Below, piece after piece: positions 33,528-43,400 of a DNA stretch of 64,000 nt; position 1 is the first letter of the stretch; the number at the start of each line of letters is the position of its first letter. The translations under genes were made by a program, and so were the position numbers. Origin of the DNA: Camillea tinctor (Eukaryota > Ascomycota > Sordariomycetes > Xylariales > Xylariaceae); the NCBI GenBank assembly GCA_022578605.1, contig MU394051.1:1723664-1787663 (forward strand), written 5' to 3'. Under the pieces are notes generated by a model. That model was not told where the DNA came from. It saw only the letters and a list, made by a program, of their open reading frames with translations, and did no database searches.

Positions 33528-35700
33528 ATGAGGAAGGCGTGGCGACCTAGGGGCTTGAGTCGGCCGTCTGTTCTGACCAGGCGATGGCCATTCGCACCAT
33601 CATGTCTTAATAGGAATAATACATTTGCCACTATTGCTGAGGGATCGAGGTTAGTTATTACCCACCCCCTTAGTGATATAATATAATATAATACAAATCT
33701 ATACTAACATATTTTCGAATTCGTACAGGCCTTTCGATGTCATCGTCATTGGAGGTGGTCATGCGGGTACCGAAGCTTGCGCCGCCGCCGCACGATCGGG
33801 CGCACGCACTGCGCTCGTAACCCCCAAGCTCGACAACCTCGGAGTCTGCTCGTGCAATCCCAGTTTCGGCGGTATCGGCAAGGGCACGATAATACGCGAG
33901 ATAGATGCGCTGGACGGTGTCGCGGGGCGGATAATAGACAAGGCGGGAGTGCAGTTCAAAGTCTTGAATCGGAGAAAGGGACCGGCCGTCTGGGGGCCCC
34001 GGGCGCAGATCGACCGTGCCCTCTACAAGAAACACATGCGCGAAGAGCTCCTCACATACCCGAATCTGTCTATCATAACTGGCAGCGTGTCGGATATCGT
34101 GGTGGATAACAGTATAGATCCGAACAGCCCGGTCAAGGGCAAGATTACTGGCGTGCGGCTAGAGTCAGGAGAGATCCTCCCGACGAGCCAGGTCATTATC
34201 ACGACAGGCACTTTCCTGGGAGGCGAGATACACATAGGACTGACAACCTACCCGTCCGGGCGCATGGGCGAGGCTGCGACTTTTGGATTGAGCAAATCCC
34301 TCAAGGAGGCTGGGTTTAAGCTCGGTAGGTTAAAGACGGGCACGCCCCCGAGGTTATCCAAGAAGACTATCAACTTTGACCTCCTCGAGGTACAAGAGGG
34401 AGACGAGCCACCTGACCCGTTCAGTTATCTCAACGAGAAGGTGGCGGTTGAGGACCAGCTGTACTGCTGGGCGACTTACACTAACGATGCGAGCCACGAC
34501 GTCGTCCGCGCCAACCTAGACAAGACCGTTCACATCCGCGAGACCGTGAAAGGGCCACGATACTGCCCCTCGCTCGAATCAAAGGTCATACGGTTCGCCG
34601 AAAAGCAACGGCACATTGTCTGGCTCGAGCCCGAAGGCTTCGACAACGACACGATCTACCCGAACGGGCTCTCCATGACGATTCCCGCCGAGGCCCAAGA
34701 GCAGCTCCTACGCACCATCCCCGGCCTCGAAAACGTGCAAATGACCCAAGCCGGCTACGGCGTGGAGTACGACTACGTCGACCCGCGCAACCTCAAGTCC
34801 ACGCTAGAGACAAAGCTCATCTCGGGGCTCTTCCTCGCCGGGCAAATCAACGGCACAACGGGGTACGAGGAAGCCGCGGGGCAGGGCATCATCGCGGGCA
34901 TCAACGCAGGGCGCGCAGCGCAAGGCCTCGCGCCCGCGACCGTCACCCGCGCCGACGGCTACATCGGCATCATGATCGACGACCTCATCACGAAGGGCGT
35001 GTCGGAGCCGTACCGCATGTTCACCTCGCGCAGCGAGTACCGCATGTCGTCGCGGGCCGACAACGCCGACCTGCGGCTCACGGCGCAGGGGCGCGCCTGG
35101 GGCGTCGTCACGGACGCGCGCTGGGCGCGGCACACCTCCGAGAAAGCGCAGATGGACGCGCTCACGGCGCAGCTGCGCGCCGTGCGGCTCAGCGCGCCCG
35201 TGTGGATGCGCCACGGGTTCCGCGTGCGCGAGGACGCGACGTACCGCGACGGGCTGGACATGCTGCGGCTCGCGGACGTGGACCTCTCGCGCCTCGAGGG
35301 CTTGGTCCCGTCGATCCCCGACTACGCCCCGCGCGTGCGCGAGCGCGTCACCATCGAGGCCCGCTACGCGCCCTACGTCGCCATGCAGCTGCGCGAGCGC
35401 GCCTACTTCCTGCGCGACGAGTCGCTGTTCCTGCCCCCGGACCTCGACTACCACGCCGTCGTCGGCCTCGCCCTGCACGAGAAGGCCATCCTCGCCGCCA
35501 CCCGCCCCGAGAGCATCGGCCAGGCGCGCCGCATCGAGGGGATCACCCCCGCGGGGTGCGTGCGCTTACTGGTGCATGTGCAGAGGCGGGGGCGCGAAGT
35601 GGAGGGGGAGAGGGAGCTCAGTGAGGTGATCGCGGATATGGCGCCTTTGGGGGAGGAGGGGGATACCCTGGATGCGGAGGCGAGGACGAGGGATCTGTAG
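33528..35700 (+). CDS. MTO1: Mitochondrial tRNA uridine-34 carboxymethylaminomethyl modification enzyme (GidA/MnmG family)
   Basis: FAD- and folate-dependent enzyme that with Mss1 (MnmE) installs the 5-carboxymethylaminomethyl group on wobble U34 of mitochondrial tRNAs. Two exons, 33528-33649 and 33729-35700, give 697 aa. Exon 1 encodes an Arg-rich, acid-poor presequence ([19 protein letters not shown]), fitting mitochondrial import. The junction gives [18 protein letters not shown], the FAD Rossmann motif. GidA signatures follow: [29 protein letters not shown], and [20 protein letters not shown]. The C-terminal helical domain includes [19 protein letters not shown] and [20 protein letters not shown]. 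The last 900 bp are far more GC-rich than the first part, with long antisense open frames as a by-product. Very confident. Confidence 0.96.
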
Positions 35701-36560
35701 GGGAAGAGAAGCTAGTGGTGTTGTGTACATACATATATGTCTCTAGGGTTCTCCTACTCTATTTAAATGTACGGATAGGAAAAAAAAACATAAGAATTAC
35801 AAGAGACGGAAATGGGAATACGAAACCTTTTGTCTCTGTTATACTAAGTTAGGGGGCAAAGTAGATTATTAAGGGGGCTATATGATTCAAATCGAAGTGT
35901 AAGAAGACCAAGATGAAAAAAAAACCCACCCCCCGAAAATGGGCACTATATATTCCAAGGGGGTTGAAGTTCTATGTAATATACATATGTGTATCATCCT
36001 CTCTTTATACCAATCCCCCCCTCCCCCTTTTCTCTCCGCGAATTCAGTACTGAATAATCTCTCCCATATTTGCTGAGTCTTTAGTCCTGTGGAATATATA
36101 AGTACACAGGAATAAGTAGAAAACCACGCTTGTCACATTATAACCTATGTGTATAGGTAGGTGCTTTTTCTTCATCGAACTCGCATCGTAGCATGCTTCA
36201 TAAAAGCTCTGTGGAATACTTTTTTTTTAAACATTCAATAGTTAACTTGACTATATATATTAACTGACTGCCACCTAACCCGCGTACATGCTGCATGTTT
36301 CTCTCTCGACCTTTCTCCTTCCCCAACACCCTTTTTCACCTTTTGAAATCTTTTACTATACATATTACCCCGATACCCATCCCTTCGAAATCTGATGCCG
36401 GCCAGCCATACACTAGATTAGGCTCCTTTGATGCAGATTCTACAGGAATTTCCACTGTTAAAATACAAGAAGCTTCCCCCATTTATTCCTTTACTTTTTT
36501 CATATCCCTTCCATCATCTCAAAAAGGAACTGGCATCTACGGTAAATGACTAGGACGAGC
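35701..36560. other. Spacer between convergent MTO1 and cardiolipin synthase genes
   Basis: Contains two 3' ends, several A- and C-runs (for example near 35920-35935) and a pyrimidine-rich section at 36290-36400. No coding signal. Confidence 0.55.
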
Positions 36561-38127
36561 TTAGTTACCCGGTCGCTTTTTTGATTTCTCCTTGCTCTCC
36601 GATAATATCTTGACGGCGTCCTTGCTAAACACGTAGCTTAGCCCGCTCCATACCGTCGTAGTAGCAACGAGGTATCTACATCGGAAAAGAAAATTAGATA
36701 AAACATCTAATAACTAAAAGAAAGGAATGCAAAGGTAGAATAAAAAGCGGTGGAAAAAGAATCAGGAATTGGATGATGGAAGACTCACTGAAACGCGGTC
36801 ATTGCTACGCCGAGGTCGACCACGGCGGTGCTCACGAGGGGAGCCACCATAGTAGCACCCATGAGGCCCAGCTGGAGGAAGGTGTTGTACTTGCTGATGG
36901 TCGTGGGCCGCACCTCGGCCGACGGTAGCGAGAAGTCCCAGTACCGCGTGAAGGTCTTAGGAGGCGGCAGCGATATCCAGCGGTAGTAGATGGCGGCGAT
37001 GCCGAGGCCGACGTCGCGGCCGAGGATGATGGCGGCCAGCCAAACTTTGTTTATGCCGCGGCACGTATTGGTCAGTTATTTCTTTTTTCCATTGCATGTC
37101 TACTGGTGGTATGGGTTGAACAGGAATGAGTGATGACATATGAGAGTATTTGATAACATGAATTTAACTATTCTTCTGTATAAAAAAAAATAATTGATGA
37201 TGACTCACCGGGCAGCGCCCCTTGAGTAGCCAGGCACACAGTTAGGACAGTCATGAGCGTCTTGTCAGCCATGGGATCGACGACACTGCCGACGACCGTC
37301 TGGAGCTTCCAGCGCCGCGCGATCCAACCATCGAGAAGGTCGGAGACGCCCGCGTAGGCGAAGAGCCCTAGGGCCCAGGTATGGGCATCGTGCAGGATAG
37401 CGTAGCCGATAACAGGAGCGATGGCAAGCCGCGAGAAGGTCAGCAGGTTGGGTACTGTGTAAATATTCTCGTGCGCCGTCTTCAGAGATGGCAGTACTTT
37501 CGGTATCACCTTGCGTATCGCCTCCCCTACTTTAGGCGGCTTCTGTGGCTGCTTATCTGCTTTAGATGGGACATCTGTTGAGGATTGTGGTCTGAATTTT
37601 TATTTTTATTTTTAGCTCGTTAGTTTTATATGATGGGCTAAGCAACTTCATGCATCGCATGTGAGGGTGAGAGTTCTGCTGAATATTCACGGGGAAGAAT
37701 CCGTTTGAGGCCATGAAGTGCCCGGAGTGGAATAGCTGCTCCTAAGTGATATAAGCGGAACAACATACTGGCTCTGGTCTCCTCCCCCCCTTTGCCCCTG
37801 ACGGCATTCGATTGTGCTTGAGAAATTCCTAACCACGCATCTTGCCTTTATACCAACTTCCCAGAACCCTATCGAGCCCAGACCTGAGATCGAAGCTATC
37901 CATGAACTGTCATGAGCGCCTGCCAGGCCATTTCTTGACGCATATATAGCCGAGTTCTGCGAGGCGATAGTGGCAGTACGTGCAGTGTGCAAGGATCTCC
38001 GCACAGAATCTTGCTGCCCTACATCGTGAGAGTGTAGACTCAGCCTCATTCTCAATCTCAACCTCAAGTTCGGACTCGGGCAGCTTCGACAAGCATGGGC
38101 GCCACCACGTAAAGCCCGCGAAGTCAT
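36561..38127 (-). CDS. CRD1: Cardiolipin synthase (CDP-alcohol phosphatidyltransferase), mitochondrial
   Basis: Condenses CDP-diacylglycerol with phosphatidylglycerol to make cardiolipin in the inner mitochondrial membrane. Four exons, 37769-38127, 37209-37591, 36789-37044 and 36561-36675, give 370 aa. Introns are 177, 164 and 113 nt. The N-terminus is a long Arg/Ser-rich targeting region (MTSRALRGGAHACRSC...). After a Lys/Pro-rich linker comes ENIYTVPNLLTFSRLAIAP. The catalytic CDP-alcohol motif D-G-x2-A-R-x8-G-x3-D-x3-D is complete in DLLDGWIARRWKL and GSVVDPMADKTL. The next junction gives ALPVWLAAIILGRDVGL, as in eukaryotic Crd1, then further membrane helices to SEKEKSKKRPGN. Start at 38127 is the first in-frame ATG of the presequence exon; exact N-terminus is less certain. 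Confidence 0.94.
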
Positions 38128-39794
38128 TTCTAGAGTTTCATATTATGAGCTCCACTTAATATGAAGGGGAGGCGTCGGATTATCAAGACGTCGAGTGTAT
38201 ATAAATATAGCGTTAGTACCTCATTCGAAGGTTTTGATTCTAATCGCCAAGAAAAGAAAAAAAAGAAAACCCCTCTTCTTTCGGGTTTGGAACGACGAGG
38301 GGAAATGAGGAGGATGAGGTTGTCGTCGTCACAGTTCATAAAAGTTTTGTTCTGCACCGTGTCCGAGGTATGCAAAGCCACAGCTTCGCTCATCTAACAC
38401 CGACTTACATGGAGCAAACAGAGCTTATGTACTTAGATCTGCCCTAGTGCTCATTCGTGTAACCGTCGGTCTTCTCACTGTGCGGTATCATGCATACAAT
38501 TTCGGTCCGAGGTAGGTAGTGGCGAGTCTGGTACTACGGAGTACTACATATGTCCATATGTATGTACCTAATGAGGTTATGTACGTATAAGTGGAGACGA
38601 GGCCCGAGCTTCTATCTTTGCGCTACCGCGACTGTGCGCGTTTAGTACCTACTAGTGTATAGTAAGTGAGGTTGCACAAGACGGCTGCTAACCTAGTGTA
38701 TTTACATAGAACGAAGGCGGGTCGTTAGCATGGCTTATATCACATGTTAGCACTAGATTAGGTAAATTATAACATATTGGGATCTATTTCGACACCGATA
38801 GATCCCCTACATGCAATGAGGTATCAATATCAGCTAGGTCGGGTAGCCATTTGAATGGCTTCATCTATATTCCCTTTAGATTGTAGTGGTAGGTATAAAT
38901 TGTAAGAATCTATTTGCTTCCATACATCCCCATACATATCTACACAGGTTATATATATATATATATTATATTGATATAGGTCATATATCTCTTGACCACC
39001 TCATATATCCCTAGTTGGAACCGGAACACATCCAAATTTACATCTTTTATACCCCGGATTTCTTCCCCATAGTAAGACAAACACGTTTCCAAAGCAAAGA
39101 AAACACTCATATGAAAATTACTTCTTTAAAAAAGTCTTGGAATGGGCGCATACTGGACCCGTACCTGTTATCAGAGCCCCTATTCGGTACTTAGTAGTTC
39201 CTATGGTCATTCCCGCGCTAGAGTATAAATAACGGCCAGAGGTATCGAAAAACCAATCGAATACACGAAAGATAGATGAATAGAAAGAATAGAAGAAAAT
39301 GATTCTGTAACAAGAAAGACGTGAAAACGAACGCCTCCTCTCCCTTTACTGGCTCCATTGGTCGCTTCGTACCTTTCTCAGCCTAACTCCCGTGGCCCCC
39401 AAGGTGTTATAACGTCCTTGCCCTATGTAAATAGATTAATCATGTTTTCAATGCACCCCATAAACCTCGTTGCAACGCCGTGCTCGACCGCACAGCCCGC
39501 CCAATTTTGCCAAACTAACGCCAGTGCAATATGATTATCGAATTTCAGAACCGCGAAAAAAATGCAGACAAGCCACCAAATATAATGAGCCGATGTCCTT
39601 GCCTGTGTATAGGGATAGCCTAATGCTACCTGTGGGGCCGGGGCTCTGAGAATGGTTTGCTGGGGCAAGCCAGACCTAGATGGAAGCTTATGCTGAGATA
39701 TGCAGGCCGACTATCAAGGATAAACCAACGCTCATTAGAGGACTCTGTTTTCGTTAGCCGGCTACTTGGTCCTGTTTTTTAGAGTTACTGACTT
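38128..39794. other. Intergenic spacer upstream of CRD1 and downstream of the WOPR gene
   Basis: No gene is supported; open frames at 38130-38397 on both strands are short and unconserved-looking. An AT dinucleotide tract lies near 38952-38967. It should carry the CRD1 promoter and the WOPR gene 3' untranslated region. Confidence 0.55.
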
Positions 39795-41318
39795 TTATTG
39801 TTGGTACGATTCATTACCAACGAGGGTCCAATCGTGATCTGCTTGGGTTGAATCAGAATGATCCATGCTTAACTGTACTCCATTGGGTGTTGCATCGTGG
39901 CTACCGGCCCCGAAACCCGTTGCGGCATGTTCAGAGAGAGTGCCTCCAAAGTCGGTTAGCGACTGGCGCGTGGCAGAAGGATCGTATCCATTGCCAAGCT
40001 GTCCGTCGAATCCTCTAGAATTATGTGTAGAGCTTCTAGTATCGTACGTCCCGCTCCTCTGGGTAGAAGCATTCGCATCATATGCGTTCGAAGAATGTCC
40101 AGCAGAGGCTGCAGCGGCAGTTGTAACAGGGGCTTCGAACATCATGCTGCTATTGTATGAAGAACTGGGTAGTGCATGATTCCCGAGATTATTACCGTTA
40201 GTAATAAGCGGTGCTGAATTCATCTGGTTTCGATCCATAGCACCCAATCCCGAGTATCCAATCTGACCGTTGTTACCTGTTCCGTGGATAATTGAATGCC
40301 TTCGAATAGGTATAGAAGCCGTGCTGCTGCTGCTATACGCTGCAGATTGCTGTGGCATAGTGCATGACGAGCTAGGAACAGCCTCATATGCGTAGGTAGC
40401 AGTGGTTGAAGGGGTATAACTAACAGGAGGTGGTAGTGCTTGACCGATACTGTAACTCGTGCTAGGCATGAAATGGCTCCCCCATGGATTGCTACCATAG
40501 GCATGTACAGATGGAACAGACATCGATCGAATACCAGCGTTGTTCATAGCATCATAACTATTCATAGGCGCTGGCATGGCCATATAACTTTGGGCTGGAG
40601 CATCGAGCATTAACGAATCTCCTCTGTCATCAACCGGAGCACGGAAGTTCCCCGAAGATATCAAACTTGGACGAGGCTGAATGCTTTGAAGTGATGGTGT
40701 CTCTGCTGGGGTTCTCAACTTGTTGTCGATCACGTCTTGGATGCTATAATAGGAGACCATGTGATGCTGCACACCACGGTACTGGACGCTGATCGTCTTC
40801 TTAACCAGTCCATCGTGCTTAAATTGGTAAGAATCGACTAGGGAGCCGACAAGTGCTCGTTCCGCTTCATTGCGTGCGTTATTTGGGCTATCGTAGCCTG
40901 GAAAGGAAGCACTCAAAGGTAGCGTGCCACTGCTATAGCCACCGATAGAATTTGATCTTGAGGATCCAGGGGGCTTAGTCACCCCGTTATCTGATTTCTT
41001 GTGTTTCAGTGCTCGCTTCTTCTCCCCAGGCTGAAATGGCTTGTCAAGTTCTCGGTAGAGGAGGAAGTTCCCTAGAATTCGACTGGGGCTCCAGGGTACG
41101 CCATCAGTCCAGCGTTTGATACCCGAAGAATGTTCTTCGTAGATGAAGACATTCCCGCTCCGAATGAGGTTCGACCTCTCTCTGTCGTGCGGTCTGCGCG
41201 GTACGTGTGAGAGGCGACCAGTAAGGCATGCTTCGAAGAGAATGAGGGCGTCCATAGTGGTACCAATGTATCCGCAGAATGTTGGGTTGAGGGGACTGCC
41301 CCCAGTTCGCTCAGCCAT
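39795..41318 (-). CDS. SGE1: WOPR-family transcriptional regulator (Wor1/Ryp1/Sge1 type)
   Basis: DNA-binding master regulator family: Wor1 controls white-opaque switching in Candida, Ryp1 dimorphism in Histoplasma, and Sge1 effector and conidiation programmes in Fusarium. One uninterrupted exon of 507 aa. WOPRa spans about residues 12-98 (PTFCGYIGTTMDALILFEAC, then RPHDRERSNLIRSGNVFIYE, GIKRWTDGVPWSPSRILGNF, YRELDKPF). KRWTDG contains the conserved threonine (Thr71) proposed as a PKA site. WOPRb lies at about 165-200 (QFKHDGLVKKTISV, QHHMVSYYSIQDV). The remaining 300 residues are Ser/Asn/Ala/Tyr-rich and disordered, the usual C-terminal activation-type region. The Gti1/Pac2 paralogue group is less likely given LDKPFQPGEKKRA. 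Whether it is the exact Sge1/Ryp1 orthologue needs a tree. A long leader appears likely (see upstream entries). Confidence 0.94.
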   Translation of the reverse strand: MAERTGGSPLNPTFCGYIGTTMDALILFEACLTGRLSHVPRRPHDRERSNLIRSGNVFIYEEHSSGIKRWTDGVPWSPSRILGNFLLYRELDKPFQPGEKKRALKHKKSDNGVTKPPGSSRSNSIGGYSSGTLPLSASFPGYDSPNNARNEAERALVGSLVDSYQFKHDGLVKKTISVQYRGVQHHMVSYYSIQDVIDNKLRTPAETPSLQSIQPRPSLISSGNFRAPVDDRGDSLMLDAPAQSYMAMPAPMNSYDAMNNAGIRSMSVPSVHAYGSNPWGSHFMPSTSYSIGQALPPPVSYTPSTTATYAYEAVPSSSCTMPQQSAAYSSSSTASIPIRRHSIIHGTGNNGQIGYSGLGAMDRNQMNSAPLITNGNNLGNHALPSSSYNSSMMFEAPVTTAAAASAGHSSNAYDANASTQRSGTYDTRSSTHNSRGFDGQLGNGYDPSATRQSLTDFGGTLSEHAATGFGAGSHDATPNGVQLSMDHSDSTQADHDWTLVGNESYQQ

Positions 41319-41697
41319 CGTGATGTTGGGGCGATGGCCACTGTATCTGTAGCTGGTATTTTCGGTACCACGGCTCCGTCTTTCAAAGATGGAAAGGTAA
41401 GCCGGTGGACGGAAGAGAGATAAGCTCCAACGTAGAACAACTCAAGCTGAGAGAGGCCTTCATCAGCGAAAGTGTATTCCTTTTAAGAAGCTTGAAGACA
41501 CGCGGGTTAACTGGTGGCAATGATGATAGGAAATGTATGATTGAGGAACAAAAAAAAGGTAGATAGACCAATGCCTACTACCACATTTTGACTGGAGATC
41601 CCGAGAGCTGATAAGTGTAAAGTGTAGTTTTAATCAAAAGTCAACTTTCTTTTTGCACGGAGGGTAAGTTAGAATACAGAACCGGAAGGCTTCAGGG

Positions 41698-41753
41698 CTG
41701 CAGTTTGAAATAGTAAAAGAAATTATTATAGCAAATAAAACAGCAGAACTTAC
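41698..41753 (-). other. Candidate 5'-leader intron of the WOPR gene
   Basis: On the minus strand a consensus donor GTAAGT at 41753-41748 is followed by an acceptor AACTGCAG ending at 41698. The interval is 56 nt, the usual intron size here, and lies 380 nt upstream of the start codon. There is no coding frame to test it against, so only transcript data can confirm it. Confidence 0.4.
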
Positions 41754-42554
41754 CTGAGAGTTTTCCCAGCTGTAGTAAATGTTGTTTCTTGTTCGTTTTG
41801 CTGATCAAGAGACCTAGCCGAATGTGGGAAAAGGGAAGAGAAGAGATCCGGTATGACTTTTTAAAGAAAACAGGCAGAGGTTCATACGCGACTTGATATA
41901 ACCTAAGCGAGAAGGTTAGAGCACTCGGGCAATGGGGATTATGTCACGGTGGCCTCGATATGACTGTATGGCCGTGTCTAGCACCTTAGTAAATAGTCCA
42001 GAGGCGCGAAGTAGACTGGGCCGAGTTAGGATTTGGCCTGTAGATCAAGCCAGATGAACTTTATTCGCGAAAAAGTATGTTAGGGTGCCGCCACTGTGTC
42101 CGTGATCTTGCGCTTCCTAATGGGTAAAAGTACCTCTTAATGCCTGAAAGGGGGGGAGGGGGTGTGTGTGAATGTGTGTGTGGGTAATGGATGGTGGTGA
42201 ATTTGACGATTGAGTTTGCGGCTTTTTTTTTTCTTTCTCTCTCTCTCTCTTGGATGACTGGACAGAAGAGACACAGGGACTGTACCTACATGTGTATGCC
42301 GGCAGATATGTGAGCTAAAATGTATTATAGACCTCTTAAGCTTTGGGAACTGTCCAGGGAATATGGAAGACGCACCCCCAAATCCCACAGGTATGCCGTT
42401 CCAAAATCGGGATTGCTCATCAAACTGAAAGGACTCTGAATAGTTGCGATTAGAGGTTTAGGCTTTATATAGCCAACCGTGATAGTCGACGACTGATTAT
42501 CAAAACTGAGAATTTTTTTTTGGTTTGATGTCTCGAGACCTCTCCAAGAACGAG

Positions 42555-42745
42555 GAGGTGAGGATAAAAAGTGGAGGAGAAGGAAGAGGTAATATGAGAA
42601 GAAGAAAGGAGGGATAAGAAAGAGGGAATAGGGGAATGAGGGAAAGAGAGAGATAGAGAGGTAGAGAGGTAGAGAGAGGTAGAAAGAGGTAGAGAGAGGT
42701 AGAGAGAGACAGAGAGACAGAGGGAGAAAGGAAGGGGGAAAGAGT
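42555..42745 (-). repeat. Polypurine (+) / polypyrimidine (-) tract with GAGAGGTA repeats
   Basis: About 190 nt are nearly all purine on the plus strand, including reiterated GAGAGGTAGA-like units at about 42648-42710. On the WOPR coding strand this reads as a CT-rich tract, which in fungi is typical near transcription starts. It could also form triplex (H-) DNA. Confidence 0.7.
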
Positions 42746-43400
42746 CAAAATATAGTAAGTACGACTTGTATGTTGATGGTATAATAGACAGGTAGGACAA
42801 GCATAAAAATTTAGGACCCTGTACTCGATCAGGATATGGCCAAGGCTTTCTTTTTATTCAATAATGGAAGGCGTATTGGTGAGCGAGCTCTTTGATGATG
42901 GAAGCTACTACTAGGGAGTAGGTCAGTTCATGGCCTCTTACCTCTTACCTCCTTCCTACCTATGTACCTGGCCTGCTTAAAACACTTGCTGTAGCTTCCT
43001 CTCTCTTGTCATTTCCCAGTCCTTATTTCTGTTTCTCCTCCCCCTTCCCTTGCTGTTTCCCGCCTCCTGTCATTCCCCTCTCTTCTAGAGCTACACCTAG
43101 GTTACTCCTACCTACCTAAGTAACCTACCTACTCACTACTAGTATTTAAGTGTGTGCCCAAGCTCAGGAGCTCGTTGCTTTCTTTCCCACCAACACTAAT
43201 ACCAATGCCACAACCATCAATTCAATAAGCACTACACCAGATGGGCACTTGATCTCTCTGCCCACTAGTCGGGGCTTGGCTATATTAATCAGTACATATC
43301 TACCTAGGTACTTGCCTATTCATCTAACCTACGTGAGAGGTACTATTCTAGTTTAGACCGATCTGGAGTGTAGATCCCGGAGATCCCAGCCGGCATCCTA

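Larger units (their letters stand above)
41319..43400 (-). promoter_or_regulatory. Long upstream/leader region of the WOPR gene
   Basis: Two kilobases without a gene lie upstream of the WOPR start codon. On the minus strand the region contains a plausible leader intron at 41698-41753 and a roughly 190-nt pyrimidine-rich tract at about 42555-42745, both listed separately. TACCTA-type motifs cluster at about 43095-43134. Long, regulated leaders are known for Candida WOR1; a similar arrangement here is inference. Confidence 0.45.

Noticed and set aside
34804..35478. 224-codon minus-strand open frame inside MTO1
   Set aside because: Antisense to a clearly conserved coding exon; a by-product of high GC3, and its product is His/Arg/Ala/Val-rich without family features.
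29081..38127. A mitochondrial-membrane gene cluster (MMM1, MTO1, CRD1, with FUN14 elsewhere)
   Set aside because: The genes are on mixed strands, interrupted by VPS45, and are ordinary housekeeping genes; proximity alone does not support a functional cluster.
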